Source: Medicago truncatula (taxonomy: Eukaryota; Streptophyta; Magnoliopsida; Fabales; Fabaceae). From it: DNA of 64,000 nt. The DNA lies in NCBI RefSeq assembly GCF_003473485.1, contig NC_053049.1:13392001-13456000 (forward strand), given 5' to 3'. The notes under the pieces were generated by a model that had not been told where the DNA came from, searched no databases, and saw only the letters and a list, made by a program, of their open reading frames with translations. Position numbers and translations under genes: made by a program. Numbering within the stretch: position 1 is the stretch's first letter; the number at the start of each line of letters is the position of its first letter. Positions 45,701-57,576 of the stretch are shown here, piece by piece.

Positions 45701-48700
45701 AAACAGTAACAATCAAGCCCACTCTCACTGGGTAGGATTGATTACATGGAACAATTGACACAGTGAGGCTCTATCGAAAACCAAAATTCCAATAAAAGGA
45801 TTTTTTAGCAAGGTAGTTTAAAATGTTCCTATTTATGTTTTCATGCATATTCCTATTTGAACTGCTTTTCTCACTGAGCCTGTTATTGGTACTCTTCTCA
45901 CATGACTAAACCATATTTACATGAATTTCAGTCATCTTCTGCATAGTGAGTGCTACTCAAATGTTTTCCTAAATATGTTTATTTCTAGTATATCTTCATG
46001 CATATATATACACCGATCTGCCTCAACATTTTTATCTCTACTAAACTTCTTTTTCACATGTTGGCACCTCATTATACATAGATCAGCATTGGTCCTGTAA
46101 TAAAACTTTTTTTTATAGTTTGATAGGCACAATGTGATCGCAAATTACAGCTAATATGTTTCTCTATATCATTCACCCAGCTTGAATCCTATACATGACA
46201 TCTCTATCGATCTCCACATGAATTAAGACCACATACAAGACTTGTTCATTTCCTTCCATATATTTACATATCAAACCTCATTATAAGCACTCTTTGAGAA
46301 AAAAATGTGTCCCTAAATATAAGCCCTTATACAAATTACTCGATGCATTAATTATTTTTTTCCTAAACATACCCCTAATTAATACTACTAACTTGTCTTG
46401 TCTTGAAATATGAAAGGTCAAATTTAATACACATACAAACAAAGGACAATTTAGTAATATTCACACACAAAATATGCACATTAATTGAACTGACAACTTT
46501 TCTTAAGAAATGTGAAAAAGACAAAGAAAGCTTAAATATAGAGATGGAGGGAGTATATAGTCTCCATGGTTCAACTCATTGGTGTAAAACTGAATGGATT
46601 TTCACACATGAGAATACATATAAACAGGATGTTGCTTCGTCCAAAAATGGGAGAACTTTTGAATATTGAACATCGATTTATTTCATACAAAGTTAAAAAT
46701 TCTATGATCCAATAGGTGTTGAATATGATATGCTTCTTTTCATGTGTATCAAGGAAATAAGGAAGGTTAGGAAACTGACAAGTGCACAAGATAACATTTA
46801 AGTAAGTAAATCTTGTTTTCTGTAAAGTAGCAGCCGCAACAAACTATAGTAACAACTTACCTTGTTCGGTGCCACACACTCCTTTAGGCTTTCCAGATGA
46901 ACCAGAAGTATACATCAGATAACAAAAAGATCTTTTCTTTTCATTGGAACAATGACATGCGAAATCTGTTGAAGAACTACATTCTTGAAGATTTTCTTCA
47001 ATGGAGTATCTCAAAATAGGACAACTAATTAACTTTACCAGCCAATGCGATTCATCAAGCCGGTCCAAGTTACTTTTACTAAATGAAGATTGGGACCCTA
47101 TAATGAGATCAACATTTGAAGAAGAAGCAACTGACAGTATCCTTTCGTTTGGCCAAAACGGATCCAAAGGCAAGAAGGCTTCCCCACACCTCAATACTGA
47201 GAGAACGGCAATAATATATTCAACAGAAGGAGGCATATAAATTCCCACTATCTTTGGCTTATACTCTTCAATGGAGTTAACATTTGATTCTGCCCTAGGC
47301 TTGACATTTTTCAAGGACTCGGATTTCTGAACAGTTCCCTCTTCACGGTGGACACCATCATTACCTACAGTAGAATACAGGATGCTCATAATCATTTCCC
47401 CATTCGAACATATAAAAAACTAATAGATTATGAAGAAAGAACAAACACAAATACGGCCACCAGAGACAACATTGACCCGTAGGCACAAGTAATAATTTCA
47501 GAAAATGGAAGTGATTGAACGTAACCGCACAGGTCTGTGTCGAGCGAGTGTCAGACACCAACACATGTCTGATACTTGGGTGTGTCTTTTACCTAAAGTG
47601 CCGGTGTTACAGAGCTAATAGATAGCAAACAATCAAAATAACAGCCAGTAAAGTGTTTGCAAAAACTTGTAAAGAGTGAACATTTGGAAAATCAAAACCA
47701 CGTATTTCATTAACTTTATAATTATTAAATAATGAGACATAAAATGAGAGATTTTCGCAATAATCGCTTCCTTTACTCGATTTGACAAATTTATTGGTTC
47801 TTTTCCTTTCCTTCCAAACAAAATATACCCTAAATTAGCTTCATCACCAGAATGGGTCACATGACGTGAACAAGGTCATGCAAGGAGAGGGAAACACAAA
47901 AACCTTACTCGGCACACCCACAACATGCTCACACGAAAAACTCACGCTGAGATAATTCATTCACAATATTCTCAATTGAAGCTTCCAATTACAATTAAAA
48001 ACTAACTCACCACTACTTATATCCCTAAATATAAGCCTCATTTCAAATTACTTGGAGCCAGTTTGGATCGACCTTTTAAGCTTACCTACTGGCATAAGCA
48101 CTTGTGAGACTATTTGCAAGAGTTTATGGTAACAACTTATGACATGTCCACAAGTTGTTTTCAGCTTATTTCCATAAGCTTTGCATGACAGTTTATGAAA
48201 GCAGTTTGACATTATTTTATATTTGGTTATATAAATAACTTAAATACATAAGCGCTTATTATATAAGTGCTTAGTTAACCTTTTTATCCATCTATAAATG
48301 CTTAATAAAAAGACAAAGGAATTAACTACCTATGTAACAAAAGTTCCATCATCAGGTGAATAACAAACCTAGAGATTCAATTACTCTATAACACCGACAC
48401 TTTTGATCAAAGACATATCATGTCAGTGATCAACACCAACACATTTGTGATTACATAAATTATGATATTTTCACTAATCATTATCAATGTCGACATATCA
48501 GTATCCGTGTATGTGTCTCTGCTCCACAGGTCAATTATCGATACAAAGTTGGGATGACACATATGCAAGGACACTGATAAAGCTTCTGCGTAAAAATTAA
48601 AACAAAACAAAAAAAAAACTAAAAATATCAGAGAAAACACTTCAAAAACTAACTGAGAAATTAACTAACTAACTCTCTAACTAAATTTCCGTTATAACGA

Positions 48701-49021
48701 ACCTTGAGATTTGGCTGTAATCAGGTGCGGGTCATGAGCACCATGAAGAATAGAGCTTAGACGAGAACTAAGAGAACGAATGGAGTCTAAGAGTTGAGAG
48801 TAAGTGAAAGAACGGTCACCGTGGTAGAACGGCGGGGAGGTGGAATCGACGCGCTGTTGTAAGAGCGTGGTGAAGTCTTGGTTGAAGTTTGGGGAGGTGG
48901 AATTTTGGCGGGAAAGGTTGGCGACGCCGGAAGCGTGGATTACGGCGATTTTGTTTGGGTTTGCGGTGGCTGTTTGGAAGAATTCGTGTGAAATGCAGCA
49001 ATACGGTGTTTCTGAGGTCAT
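36775..49021 (-). CDS. AAE19: Acyl-activating enzyme 19 / AASDH-like: adenylation, phosphopantetheine-carrier and beta-propeller protein
   Basis: Seventeen exons: 48703-49021, 46861-47364, 45323-45519, 44976-45179, 43285-44007, 41722-42374, 41000-41075, 40846-40932, 40331-40374, 39396-39504, 39241-39300, 38458-38539, 38311-38375, 38159-38218, 37715-37759, 37094-37203, 36775-37018. Phases agree throughout: 3582 nt, 1193 aa. Adenylation motifs: [10 protein letters not shown] (259-268), NLYGSTE (402-408), YFRTGDL (501-507), [18 protein letters not shown] (520-537), and the catalytic Lys615 in SSSGKV. Next comes a carrier domain with [10 protein letters not shown] (Ser673 the expected 4'-phosphopantetheine site), then a C-terminal PQQ/WD-like beta-propeller (about 810-1193) with [25 protein letters not shown] and [12 protein letters not shown]. 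The animal homologue activates beta-alanine; the plant substrate is not known to me. The intron after 41000 uses a GC donor; the others are GT-AG. Confidence 0.93.
37961..38096. repeat. 68-bp tandem duplication in an AAE19 intron
   Basis: Two head-to-tail copies of a 68-bp unit starting ATGAACATACTACAGGCTAA, identical except for the last base. It sits between exons 38159-38218 and 37715-37759 and does not touch splice sites. Near-identity implies a recent event or an assembly artefact. Confidence 0.9.
39848..40065. repeat. Partial LTR-like sequence in an AAE19 intron
   Basis: Starts TGTTATAAGATCTTGAATAT, includes TATCTTAGAGTATCTTAAATT and a TATA-like GTATAAATAAGGGTTAC near 40001, resembling short Copia LTRs. 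The 3' boundary and target-site duplication could not be set. Confidence 0.4.
42681..42885. repeat. Diverged direct duplication in an AAE19 intron
   Basis: Blocks at 42681-42746 and 42821-42885 share AAACAAAA.GAA, CATGCTTGAAAAGAT and TGAACAA.CTGA.TATAAAT. Intronic, no function suggested. Confidence 0.6.
46307..46553. mobile_element. Stowaway-like MITE in AAE19 intron 2
   Basis: Left end GTGTCCCTAAATATAAGCCC, right end CTTAAATATAGAGATGGAGG GAG in pattern; degenerate inverted repeat of the CTCC(A/C)TCC type. The left end has decayed. Confidence 0.55.
47365..48702. other. AAE19 intron 1 with MITE-like sequences
   Basis: Contains a hAT-like MITE at about 48053-48290 (GGAGCCAGTTTGGATCGACC on the left; CATAAGCGCTTATTATATAA near the right), a fragment with repeated GTGTC/GACAC words at 47520-47610, and another at 48370-48550 (CACCGACACTTTTGATCAAA, ATGTCGACATATCAGTATCC). 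These last two resemble the GTCGGTGTC repeat family seen at 57140. Confidence 0.5.
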
Positions 49022-49106
49022 AGTTATCGTTCATCTGTTTTCTTGTGAGTGTGGTGGTGGCTGTTTGAAGGGGTGGCGATGGTTACTCAAGTAAATCATC
49101 AATTGC

Positions 49107-49949
49107 GAGTAAATAGTCAATTTCTCCCCTGAAATTGTAAGTTTCATTAATTACCCCTGAAATTAACAAAACTTCAATTACCCCCTGAAATTTCACAACG
49201 TTAGTCAATTTACCCCTCCGTCAAATTTTTCTGTTAGTGAACATGACGTTTTGCAAATACCCCGTTGAAGTTTTGCACTTATATGCAAAATGCCCCCAAA
49301 CTTAAAAATTTATATTATTTTTTCTTAAAAACAAACAATTAATAGTTAAATATTAAAGTTAACTATTAATTTTGGAGTTTGGAAAAACTACATACATATA
49401 TACATCAAAATAGGGAAAAATGTGTATTTTTAATATGACAATAATGGTTATTTCTAATAGACAAATTATTATTTTTAGAGGTTTATAAACAAATTAATAA
49501 TCAGATTTAAATTTATATTTTCTCCTTCACCATCTTAGTCTTTTAACTCTCCAACTCCTTCAACAATTTGCTCAAACCATTTAAACTACACAACCCCCAA
49601 TATTAATCCACAAATCATCCCATTATTGTCACTTTAAAAAATACATATTTTTCCCTATTTTGGAGCCTATTTTGATGTATATATGCATGTAGTTTTCCAA
49701 AATTCCAAAATTAATAGTTAGTTTTAATATTTAACTATTAATTGTTTGTTTTTAAGGAAAAAATAATATAAATTTTTTAAGTTTGGGGGGCATTTTGCAC
49801 ATAAGTGCAAAACTTCAAGGGGGTATTTGCAAAACGTCATGTTCACTAACAGAAAAATTTGACGGAGGGGTAAATTGACTAACGTTATGAAATTTCAGGA
49901 AGGTAATTGATGAAACTTACAATTTCAGGGGGGAAATGACTATTTACTC
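49107..49949. mobile_element. Long-TIR Mutator-like (foldback) element at the AAE19 promoter
   Basis: Left end GAGTAAATAGTCAATTTCTC, right end GGAAATGACTATTTACTC. The two halves mirror each other for roughly 350 bp each (CCCTCCGTCAAATTTTTCTG against CAGAAAAATTTGACGGAGGG; ATTAATAGTTAAATATTAAA against TTTAATATTTAACTATTAAT). They are flanked by a perfect 10-bp duplication CATCAATTGC (49097-49106 and 49950-49959). Non-coding. The left target site begins only 76 bp upstream of the AAE19 ATG, so the element lies in the promoter or 5' leader of that gene. Confidence 0.9.
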
Positions 49950-49959
49950 CATCAATTGC

Positions 49960-52094
49960 ACTCGTGTTTTTTTTTCTTCTTGTCTTGTCTGTAAAGTCAC
50001 TATAAAATTAAATTTTTTTTTTCAAAGTCATTTTTGTTTTTTTTCTAAATGTTCTCAATTAAATTATGAGCAATGCTATATGGTACGATTAATTTCACGT
50101 ACGAAAACTGACGAATGCACAAATGTCTAGTTTTAAAGGAATAAAAAACCAGATTTAGTATGCTGGAACACAAATCATGGGGCAGTGGCAATTAAAGCTT
50201 GACAATCATCATCACTTGAATAATGCTAAAAATACTTACTTTATGGAATACATGGTGGTACGACATTCAAAGTGTAAGCAATTAACATAATTCGTAGCTT
50301 TTCGTAGTTACCATCCATCATTACCCTTAAATTATTTGCAACAAAAACATAAATACAAGATTTTTTTTTTTAAGAGGCTAAAATAAAATATATTACCACA
50401 TCAAAAAGTCCTTCCTAACATAAGGTATGGAAGAAAGAAACAAAAGAGTCCAAACAGAATTGAAAGACTCTGACAAATACTTTTTTAAAATATTCTGAGT
50501 TAGAGATTAATTTGATAATAACTTACAAAAGGATCAATTTGGTAGTTTATCCTAGGAAATGGAAGAAAAATGTGTAAAGATAGTTTAAAATGTATAATAT
50601 AAAAAAAAAAAAAAATAGTTATTTTGGTTCTTGAATGCGTAAGGATCAATTACAATAGCCCTTTAATATAACAAAATTTTAAAATAGTCTTTGATTATGC
50701 ACTATGTTAGTCAAAATTGTTTCTTACATTAAAATGTTGCATTAATATTGTTATATTAATCCCTTAATGTACTTACTTATTGTCATATTAGTCTATGCAA
50801 GTACTTACTTATGTCATATCAGGCCCTATATGAAAGAATTTAATGTCAACAATAAGGGACTATTTTAATATCAAGGACTATTTTGACCTATGAAGCATGA
50901 ATATCCAAAAATGCAGACGTACCCGTATCAAATACGTATCGGATACCGATACTCGCGGATACGTACCCACAAAGTATCATAATTAATTATTTTAATTTTA
51001 AAAAATATTTTATCTAATACTTATATGATACTCCATAGATTCACAAAGATACTTACAAGATATTTCACATATATGCATCGTAGAAAATATGAAGTGTAAA
51101 AAGTGAGACAATGTTGTAGAAATTCAATAGATGTATATGATTCAATTTTAGATATGCATAACTAGAATTGTTTCTCGATGAATCAATTAATCAACGTTGA
51201 ACAAATTTGTCTTGAATGCTTCTAGATATTCCAACAAATGAAAATATAATATGGTTTACAAGAAAACTTTACATACACATAATAATGAAGAGTAATCAAT
51301 GTTTATTTTCTTCAAATATTTTACATACATATAAGTTTTAGTATAAATTTTTTGTTAACGTATCTTAGGCGTATTGTATAATTATTCTTATTTGTACCTT
51401 AAATTAATTTTATTTTATTAATTTTAAAATGTCGGAAATATCATATAATCATTGATTTAATTTGTTGTTAATTTATGAAAATTTTAAAAGTATTTTGTTC
51501 TATTAAGTATTAGAAAATTTCAAATGACATATAAAAGTTAGAAATTTGATATTTTTTTTAATACTTTAGAAAATGTGAATTTCTAAATTTACGAAGTTTT
51601 TTTTTTTGACAAGGTTTACGAAGTTTTTATGTGATTTGCAACTTTGTGATTGAAGCTTAAGTCGCTATATTAATCTCCTGGTAAGGGAACTCAAAAAATC
51701 TTCAACGATTTTTGTTTAAATATTGAACAATATTTTGCGTATAAAATAAAAAAAATATTTAATAGAAACATTATATTAATTGATATGCTGAAAATACTTA
51801 TGAGTTTTTAAAATTTTATCATATCAATTTTCTCATGTTAATAATTTTTTTTACGCATCTCATAAAATTTTATCGTTTTCGTGAGCTTAACTCAGTTGGT
51901 ATGGACAATGCATAAAATATGCAACCCCAGCCACCACCAAAAAAAAATCTAAAAAAAAATAAAATTTCATAATGTTACAAAATCTCTCCAAAGGTGCCCG
52001 CACCCATCCTTTTTTTTTTTTTTTTTTTTTAATATCGAAGAAGAATTTACAAAAGAATAAGTAGAAGAATATTTCATCAAAATAAAAAAAAAAA
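49960..52094. other. Intergenic region, no gene seen
   Basis: AT-rich. Includes sequence with CGTATCGGATACCGATACTC at about 50937-50956 (a palindromic repeat fragment) and a truncated SINE copy at about 51889-51950 (CGTGAGCTTAACTCAGTTGG then an A-rich end). Confidence 0.55.
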
Positions 52095-52176
52095 CGTGGA
52101 CGGCAGGATTCGAACCTGCGCGGGCAAAGCCCACATGATTTCTAGTCATGCCCGATAACCACTCCGGCACGTCCAC
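52095..52176 (-). tRNA. tRNA-Ser(AGA)
   Basis: On the minus strand GTGGACG opens and CGTCCAC closes a perfect 7-bp acceptor stem, with discriminator G. A-box region GGAGTGGTTATCGGG, anticodon arm ATGA-CTAGAAA-TCAT giving anticodon AGA, a long variable arm (TGGGC-TTTG-CCCG) typical of class II serine tRNAs, and T-arm GCAGGTTCGAATCCTGC. No intron and no encoded CCA, as for nuclear genes. Confidence 0.95.
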
Positions 52177-53083
52177 ATTTGTTGTAAGATTTTATTTTAC
52201 TAGTATTGTATTATGTTTTGTTAATCTTAATTTTTGGAAAAAATAAAAACTGCTGCTTTCAACTTCGTATCCAGCCATCTCCCACTTTTCCTCAATTAAC
52301 GTTTGGTTTGCTTTTCAGTTTCACTTTTAGTTGTCATATCTTCACTTATGATTACATTAAAAAACTAATCAAACTAGCCCTGGGTTATTTTCATTAACTC
52401 GTTTTAAGCATGTATAAATGTAAACATTTTCACTATGGTCTTAAAATGTAAACAAAACAAGGCAAGAGTGCAAGGATGTTTTTGTTAAGGTTAGACCAAA
52501 TGGTTTGCACTGGAATATTGACTGGTAGTTGGATGTTGATAACATTAATCATAGGACATCAATCTCTTTCAATCTAATGGATGATTTCTATGAGAATCAA
52601 ATGAACTCCAACCACATTGTTATTTTCACTTATCATATATATTTGCACCCTTGAATAACTTTGTTTAAAATAACAATTGATAGGTTTTTCACTTCTAGTC
52701 TATGAGTTATCATCAAATAGTTGAGTTTGCAAGCTAGATTCACCTATCTCTTTAATTAGTTCTAACACAAATATCTTTTTGAGTTTAAACGTTTATAATT
52801 ATGGAAAATACTAAACTGTTTTCATTTTATTTCCCTTATTTTAAGAATTTAAAAATGTGAACAAAACAAGTCGAAAGTATTTCGTATTTCACCTTTTTAT
52901 ATTTATTATTTTGGATTGCATGATAGAAAATGTTAAGGTAGTTAGACTAAGTACTTTGCACTGCAGTTGCATTGACTGGTAGTTGGGTATGGATAATATT
53001 AGCAAGTTAAACTGTTGGGAAAAAGAAAAATTAAGGATCACATATATATAATCGTTGTCTGATATGAGAACCAGATAATAATA

Positions 53084-53210
53084 CTCCCTCTATGCTATTT
53101 ATAAGAGACATTTTAGGTCAACTTTGATGTATGTATCTACTTCAAAATTTAGACCAATTGCATTAACTTTTGATGATCAAAATATCTCCTATAAATATGA
53201 CCGAAGGGAA
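53084..53210. mobile_element. Stowaway-like MITE
   Basis: Left end CTCCCTCTATGCTATTTATA, right end CCTATAAATATGACCGAAGG GAA in pattern, flanked by TA (53082-53083 and 53211-53212). 127 bp. Confidence 0.7.
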
Positions 53211-53359
53211 TACTACGTGAAGATTTTACAACACGTAGACTTCTTTCAAACATTTCACGGCTCCCAGTATACCTACACTATCAAAAGAAAATATCCGAAC
53301 TCTATCTCGCAACACTCTAAGACACGAGTATAAGAGAAAAGAATAAAGTCGGATACAAA

Positions 53360-53546
53360 CTTTTTTTTTTATGTAAACTAGGTATCTTCCGCGCAGAACT
53401 GCGGAGACTGATCTCTTGAGCCTTGTGGGACCTAAATGGACGGTAAACTCCCATAAACTTTTAACTTTGCCGAAGGCTGGATTTAAACCCAAGACCTTGG
53501 ATAAGCTAGAAGAGACATGTGACATCTCAGCTAAGCGCTCTTGGGT
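53360..53546 (-). mobile_element. tRNA-derived SINE, minus orientation, with 14-bp perfect target-site duplication
   Basis: Plus strand starts C then a T10 run (oligo-A tail of the minus-strand element) and ends AAGCGCTCTTGGGT. Flanking repeat AAGTCGGATACAAA is identical at 53346-53359 and 53547-53560. On the minus strand A-box TTAGCTGAGATG and B-box GGTTTAAATCC are spaced as in Pol III promoters. Same family as 5771-5970 and the fragment at 24221. Confidence 0.9.
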
Positions 53547-55341
53547 AAGTCGGATACAAAATTAAAGTGTTTTCGACTAGCACAACTTGTACCGAATAAC
53601 TAAAGTCAATGTATATAGTCTCGACCTCCTTCTTTCTTTACCATACTGTACAATGTGGGACTTGTTCCAACTTCCAAGAGATATCACCACACAAGAATTT
53701 TAAGGTTGTTAGACTAAGTTCTTTGCAATGCATTTGCATTGACTGGTAGTTGGCTATGGATAATATTTCCACAGGTTGCAGTTACACCACATCTCTTTCA
53801 GTCTTTCTAAATGCCACTCTCTAAACCACATCTTTCAAACTAATGGATTATGCTTTGAGGAGTTTGCAACCACAATGTTTTTTCTGATGGCTTGTTTTTC
53901 AGTGTGGATAACAAGAATTAATGGATATCAGTTCAAACATATCTACCTTATCCCACTTGGATGATCGACAAAGACTTAACAACAAGATGTGAGAGCAACC
54001 CATGCATCAGCATTGAATATATGGCTCATAGTTTACTGATAAGTGGACATGTTGCTCGAGTGGACGCGTAGTATTTGAACACAAATTGTTCTCCGTAACC
54101 ATATAAGCTTGAATAATAGAAAGATATTGTAGCTGCTCTTCAGTCGAAGACCTAAGCATAATTGGCTGAACTTTGTGATCAAATATCATGTGTTCTCTAT
54201 TTGCGATTTTTGTATATGTGTGCTTTTGAACCAAGGTTGTTGTTCTAACAATTAGTAACCAACATTATGTTGGTATGAGTAGTATTGGACTTAGATATCT
54301 AGCGTAAGGTCTTAAGTTCAAGCTTTGTGAATGGAAAAAATGTGATTGGGAAGAAAAACTCCACGAAAGACAGCCAGTCAAATTCCCCAACAGAGACTAG
54401 TCATCAACAAAGTTGGCGAATAGTTTACACCAATAACAATAACATAGTTAACAAAACAAAAATCCATGCATTAGTTTTCTAATCCACAAGAAATAGTATA
54501 TTTGTTTCTTGTCTCTTATACCACATAACACTGTTATGGCATTGGACGAACTCTCTTGAACGTTACAATCAGTAAATATAGAATGAAAAATTCTAGTAAG
54601 CACAAAGACTAATATACAAGATGAGAAAAGGAAGGATTAGAAGATTGAAAACATTTTTATAGGCCTCTGTAGTGATTTAATATTTGCTTTCTTGAAAGAT
54701 GGAAATGACAGTGCTTTCATGATATACACAAGAAGGCTTATGAACATTTTCTTTATCTACACATTACCTCTTTCAAGAAATGTTATGAACTGATATTTTA
54801 TTTTTCTAAACATTTTCTCTGTTTTTGTTTTGTTGATGATATTAGATCCCATTACACTAATGATAATATGCCTTTTTTTTTTTTTTTTTTTTTCATCTTA
54901 GAGGTAGTCAGAATTATATTTATATACCAACACAAAAGACATTTGAAAGAATTTATTTGGAGCTTACTCGAGTTTATTTTATGACATAAACAATTGTGTA
55001 AATAGATTTTGAACATGCATATGGAAACACAAATAACCTTTTAATTTAAGTACTTACGACATAAACATTGACAAAATAAGCACTTATTGAATAAGTATTT
55101 CATTAAGCTCTTCACTCAAAATATCTATACAATATACATTCATTTTTTGTATTTTCATCTTAAATTTTGGTGGGGTAGCATCTATTGTAGAAGCAAGAGG
55201 ATAGAGCATAAGAGGAAAGTATAGCAGTTATAGGTAGAGAGCGACTAGCACATGATAATGTTTTTGGATTTGAATCTCTTATCCTCAAACATACATGATA
55301 GTGTTAGGATATTATAATTCCTTCCTCACTTTTCAACTTAC

Positions 55342-55350
55342 TATATATAT
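55342..55350 (+). promoter_or_regulatory. Probable TATA box of the reductase gene
   Basis: TATATATAT about 70 bp upstream of the reductase ATG, with a CA-rich stretch after it. The spacing would put transcription start near 55375 and leave a leader of about 40 bases. Inference from position; AT-rich surroundings weaken it. Confidence 0.4.
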
Positions 55351-55416
55351 CTTGGTTTACAAGTCTAATTGCATAAACTAAAACCATTTGAGAGAAAAAA
55401 GTTCTAAGTTTTCAAT

Positions 55417-57017
55417 ATGAAAATGCAGAAAGCTTGGTTCTATGAGGAGTATGGTCCTAAGGAAGTCCTTAAGCTAGGGGACTTTCCTATTCCATCCCCT
55501 CTGGAAAACCAACTACTTGTCCAAGTTTATGCTGCTGCTTTGAATCCTATCGATTCAAAGAGGCGTATGCGTCCTATTTTTCCATCTGATTTTCCTGTGA
55601 GTGTCTGAAACTCTGAATTTACTCATGGAAATTATTATTCACAGCTCGAATTATATTAAATTACACAAATTTAGTTATCCGTTTTATAAGTTTCGAAAGA
55701 TATAATGGATAAACATTTTTTTAAAGGACCATGGAACTAGTGTATAATGGTTACTGTCAATCATGTGACAGTTAATGGACATGTGAAGTTATGGACACAA
55801 ATTATATCTTTGATGCACATTTACATATTAATGTATATATCTTGCCAGAGTAAGTAATCAATAAATATTTGTATACTACAAGAATGAGCTAGGAGTTCTT
55901 CATTCCAAGATTCCTAGCAAGTTGCTTGTTGCATAAGTAACCTTTTTCAGAAAAGTATTCTCTTGTGTTTCTCTAATAAATTTCTATGCAGCACTGTCAC
56001 AGGCACGCAATCAGAAGTGTCGGTGCCACAATGGTAACTTTCGTATGCATGTTTTAATCATACTTTGATTTTTATATGCAGGCGGTTCCTGGATGCGATA
56101 TGGCTGGTGTGGTTATCGGAAAAGGAGTTAATGTCAAAAAATTTGACATAGGTGATGAAGTCTATGGAAACATACAAGATTTCAACAGTATGGAAAAACC
56201 AAAGCAGCTTGGAACATTGGCACAATTCATTGTTGTGGAAGAGAACTTAGTTGCAAGAAAACCTAAACGTCTTTCATTTGAGGAAGCTGCAAGTTTGCCT
56301 TTGGCAGTACAGACAGCAATAGAAGGATTCAAAACAGGAGATTTTAAGAAGGGTGAGACAATGTTTGTGGTTGGTGGAGCAGGTGGTGTTGGCACTTTGG
56401 TCCTTCAATTGGCCAAACTTATGTTTGGAGCTTCCTATGTTGTGTCTTCATGTAGCACTCCTAAATTGAAATTTGTGAAGCAGTTTGGTGCTGATAAAGT
56501 TGTTGACTATACTAAGACTAAGTATGAAGACATTGAGGAGAAATTTGATTTCATTTATGATACAGTTGGTAAAGTTTTTCTCCTCGAATCCATTATAAAT
56601 TACTTTTTATAATACATGAGAAAAGTGGCGATGATCTTATATGAAATATTTTCAGGTGATTGCAAGAAATCATTTGTGGTAGCAAAGAAAGATGGAGCAA
56701 TAGTTGACATAACATGGCCAGCATCACATGAAAGAGCAGTTTATTCAAGTTTGACAGTTTGTGGTGAAATATTGGAAAAGCTGAGACCATATTTGGAAAG
56801 AGGAGAGTTAAAAGCTGTGATTGATCCAAAAGGTGAATATGATTTTGAGAATGTGATTGATGCATTTGGTTACATTGAAACTGGAAGAGCTTGGGGAAAA
56901 GTTGTTGTCACATGCTTCCCTATGGCACCAAAAGATCGTCACTCTACCATTTTATCTGAGATTGATACCAATATACCACAAGTCAATGGTTTTGCAAAAG
57001 ATCTTTGCCTCAAGTAG
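55417..57017 (+). CDS. Zinc-free medium-chain dehydrogenase/reductase, 2-methylene-furan-3-one reductase / quinone oxidoreductase-like
   Basis: Three exons: 55417-55596, 56082-56568, 56656-57017; GT-AG introns, phases agree, 342 aa. Starts MKMQKAWFYEEYG; a second in-frame ATG two codons on could also serve. N-terminal GroES-like fold with VYAAALNPIDSKRR and VPGCDMAGVV; the NADPH-binding GGAGGVGT (158-165) lies in the Rossmann fold; C-terminal AFGYIETGRAWGKVVV is characteristic of the enone oxidoreductase/alkenal reductase group (strawberry FaQR is a relative). No zinc ligands are seen, as usual in this branch. Such enzymes reduce the C=C bond of alpha,beta-unsaturated carbonyls or quinones with NADPH. 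No transit peptide is visible, so a cytosolic form is likely. About 20 residues follow the usual C-terminal end. The exact substrate cannot be told from sequence. Confidence 0.92.
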
Positions 57018-57502
57018 TTAATATATTAATGACTAGATGGTGACAATTTAATGTTGGTCATGAGGCATATATGTTGGTTGAAATTTATAAGTAATGTGAT
57101 TTACGTTAATGTGTGCAAATAATGTAATTTGTGTTATATGAAGCACGGACGCTCCTTGGATTAGGCGTGTCCCGTGTCGGACAGGCGTCGGTGTCTGACA
57201 CCTACACCGACACGACACTTATGATTACACTAAATTATATTGTTTTCTCAAATTATTATCCGTGTCGGTGTCCGTGCTTCCCTTATTGAAGCTAGTTACA
57301 CAAATGTATGTAATTTGAATATTTGTCTGTATTATATAATAAAATATATATAATATTTTCTATTTGTGTGTAATTTATGTTATTATATGGTATGAGAGCA
57401 ACCTTTTCTACTTATGTTCCTAATGACTCATAAATTCTGTTTTTTGGATTGAACATATAGTATTTATCTTTATAGAAAAAATGTGACATAAAAAAAACTC
57501 AA
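57018..57502. other. Reductase 3' flank with a palindromic MITE-like repeat
   Basis: Contains the element at 57140-57280: left GAAGCACGGACGC, right GTGTCCGTGCTTC, with GTGTCGGACAGGCGTCGGTG and CTACACCGACACGACAC inside. It is the best preserved of several GTCGGTGTC-type repeats in the window (16845-16990, 33063-33185, 47520-47610, 48370-48550). It probably falls in or just after the 3' untranslated region of the reductase. Confidence 0.6.
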
Positions 57503-57576
57503 TGGCTTCGCCCAGGCTCGAACTGGGGACCTTCAGTGTGTTAGACTGACGTAATAACCAACTACACCACGAAACC
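57503..57576 (-). tRNA. tRNA-Val(AAC), copy 1
   Basis: Minus strand: acceptor stem GGTTTCG / CGAAGCC (one T-G pair), discriminator A, A-box TGGTGTAGTTGG, anticodon arm TCAGT-CTAACAC-ACTGA with anticodon AAC, T-arm CCCAG-TTCGAGC-CTGGG. 74 nt, no intron. It differs from copy 2 at two or three positions, including T for C in the D-stem (ATTACG against ATCACG), which makes a G-T wobble pair there. Confidence 0.93.

Larger units (their letters stand above)
52177..55341. other. Intergenic region, no gene seen
   Basis: AT-rich. The phrase CATTGACTGGTAGTTGG.TATGGATAAT occurs at about 52971 and 53736, with a related phrase at 52515, indicating an old local triplication. A poly-T run lies at about 54873-54892. 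Only the MITE at 53084 and the SINE at 53360 are clear elements. Confidence 0.55.
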
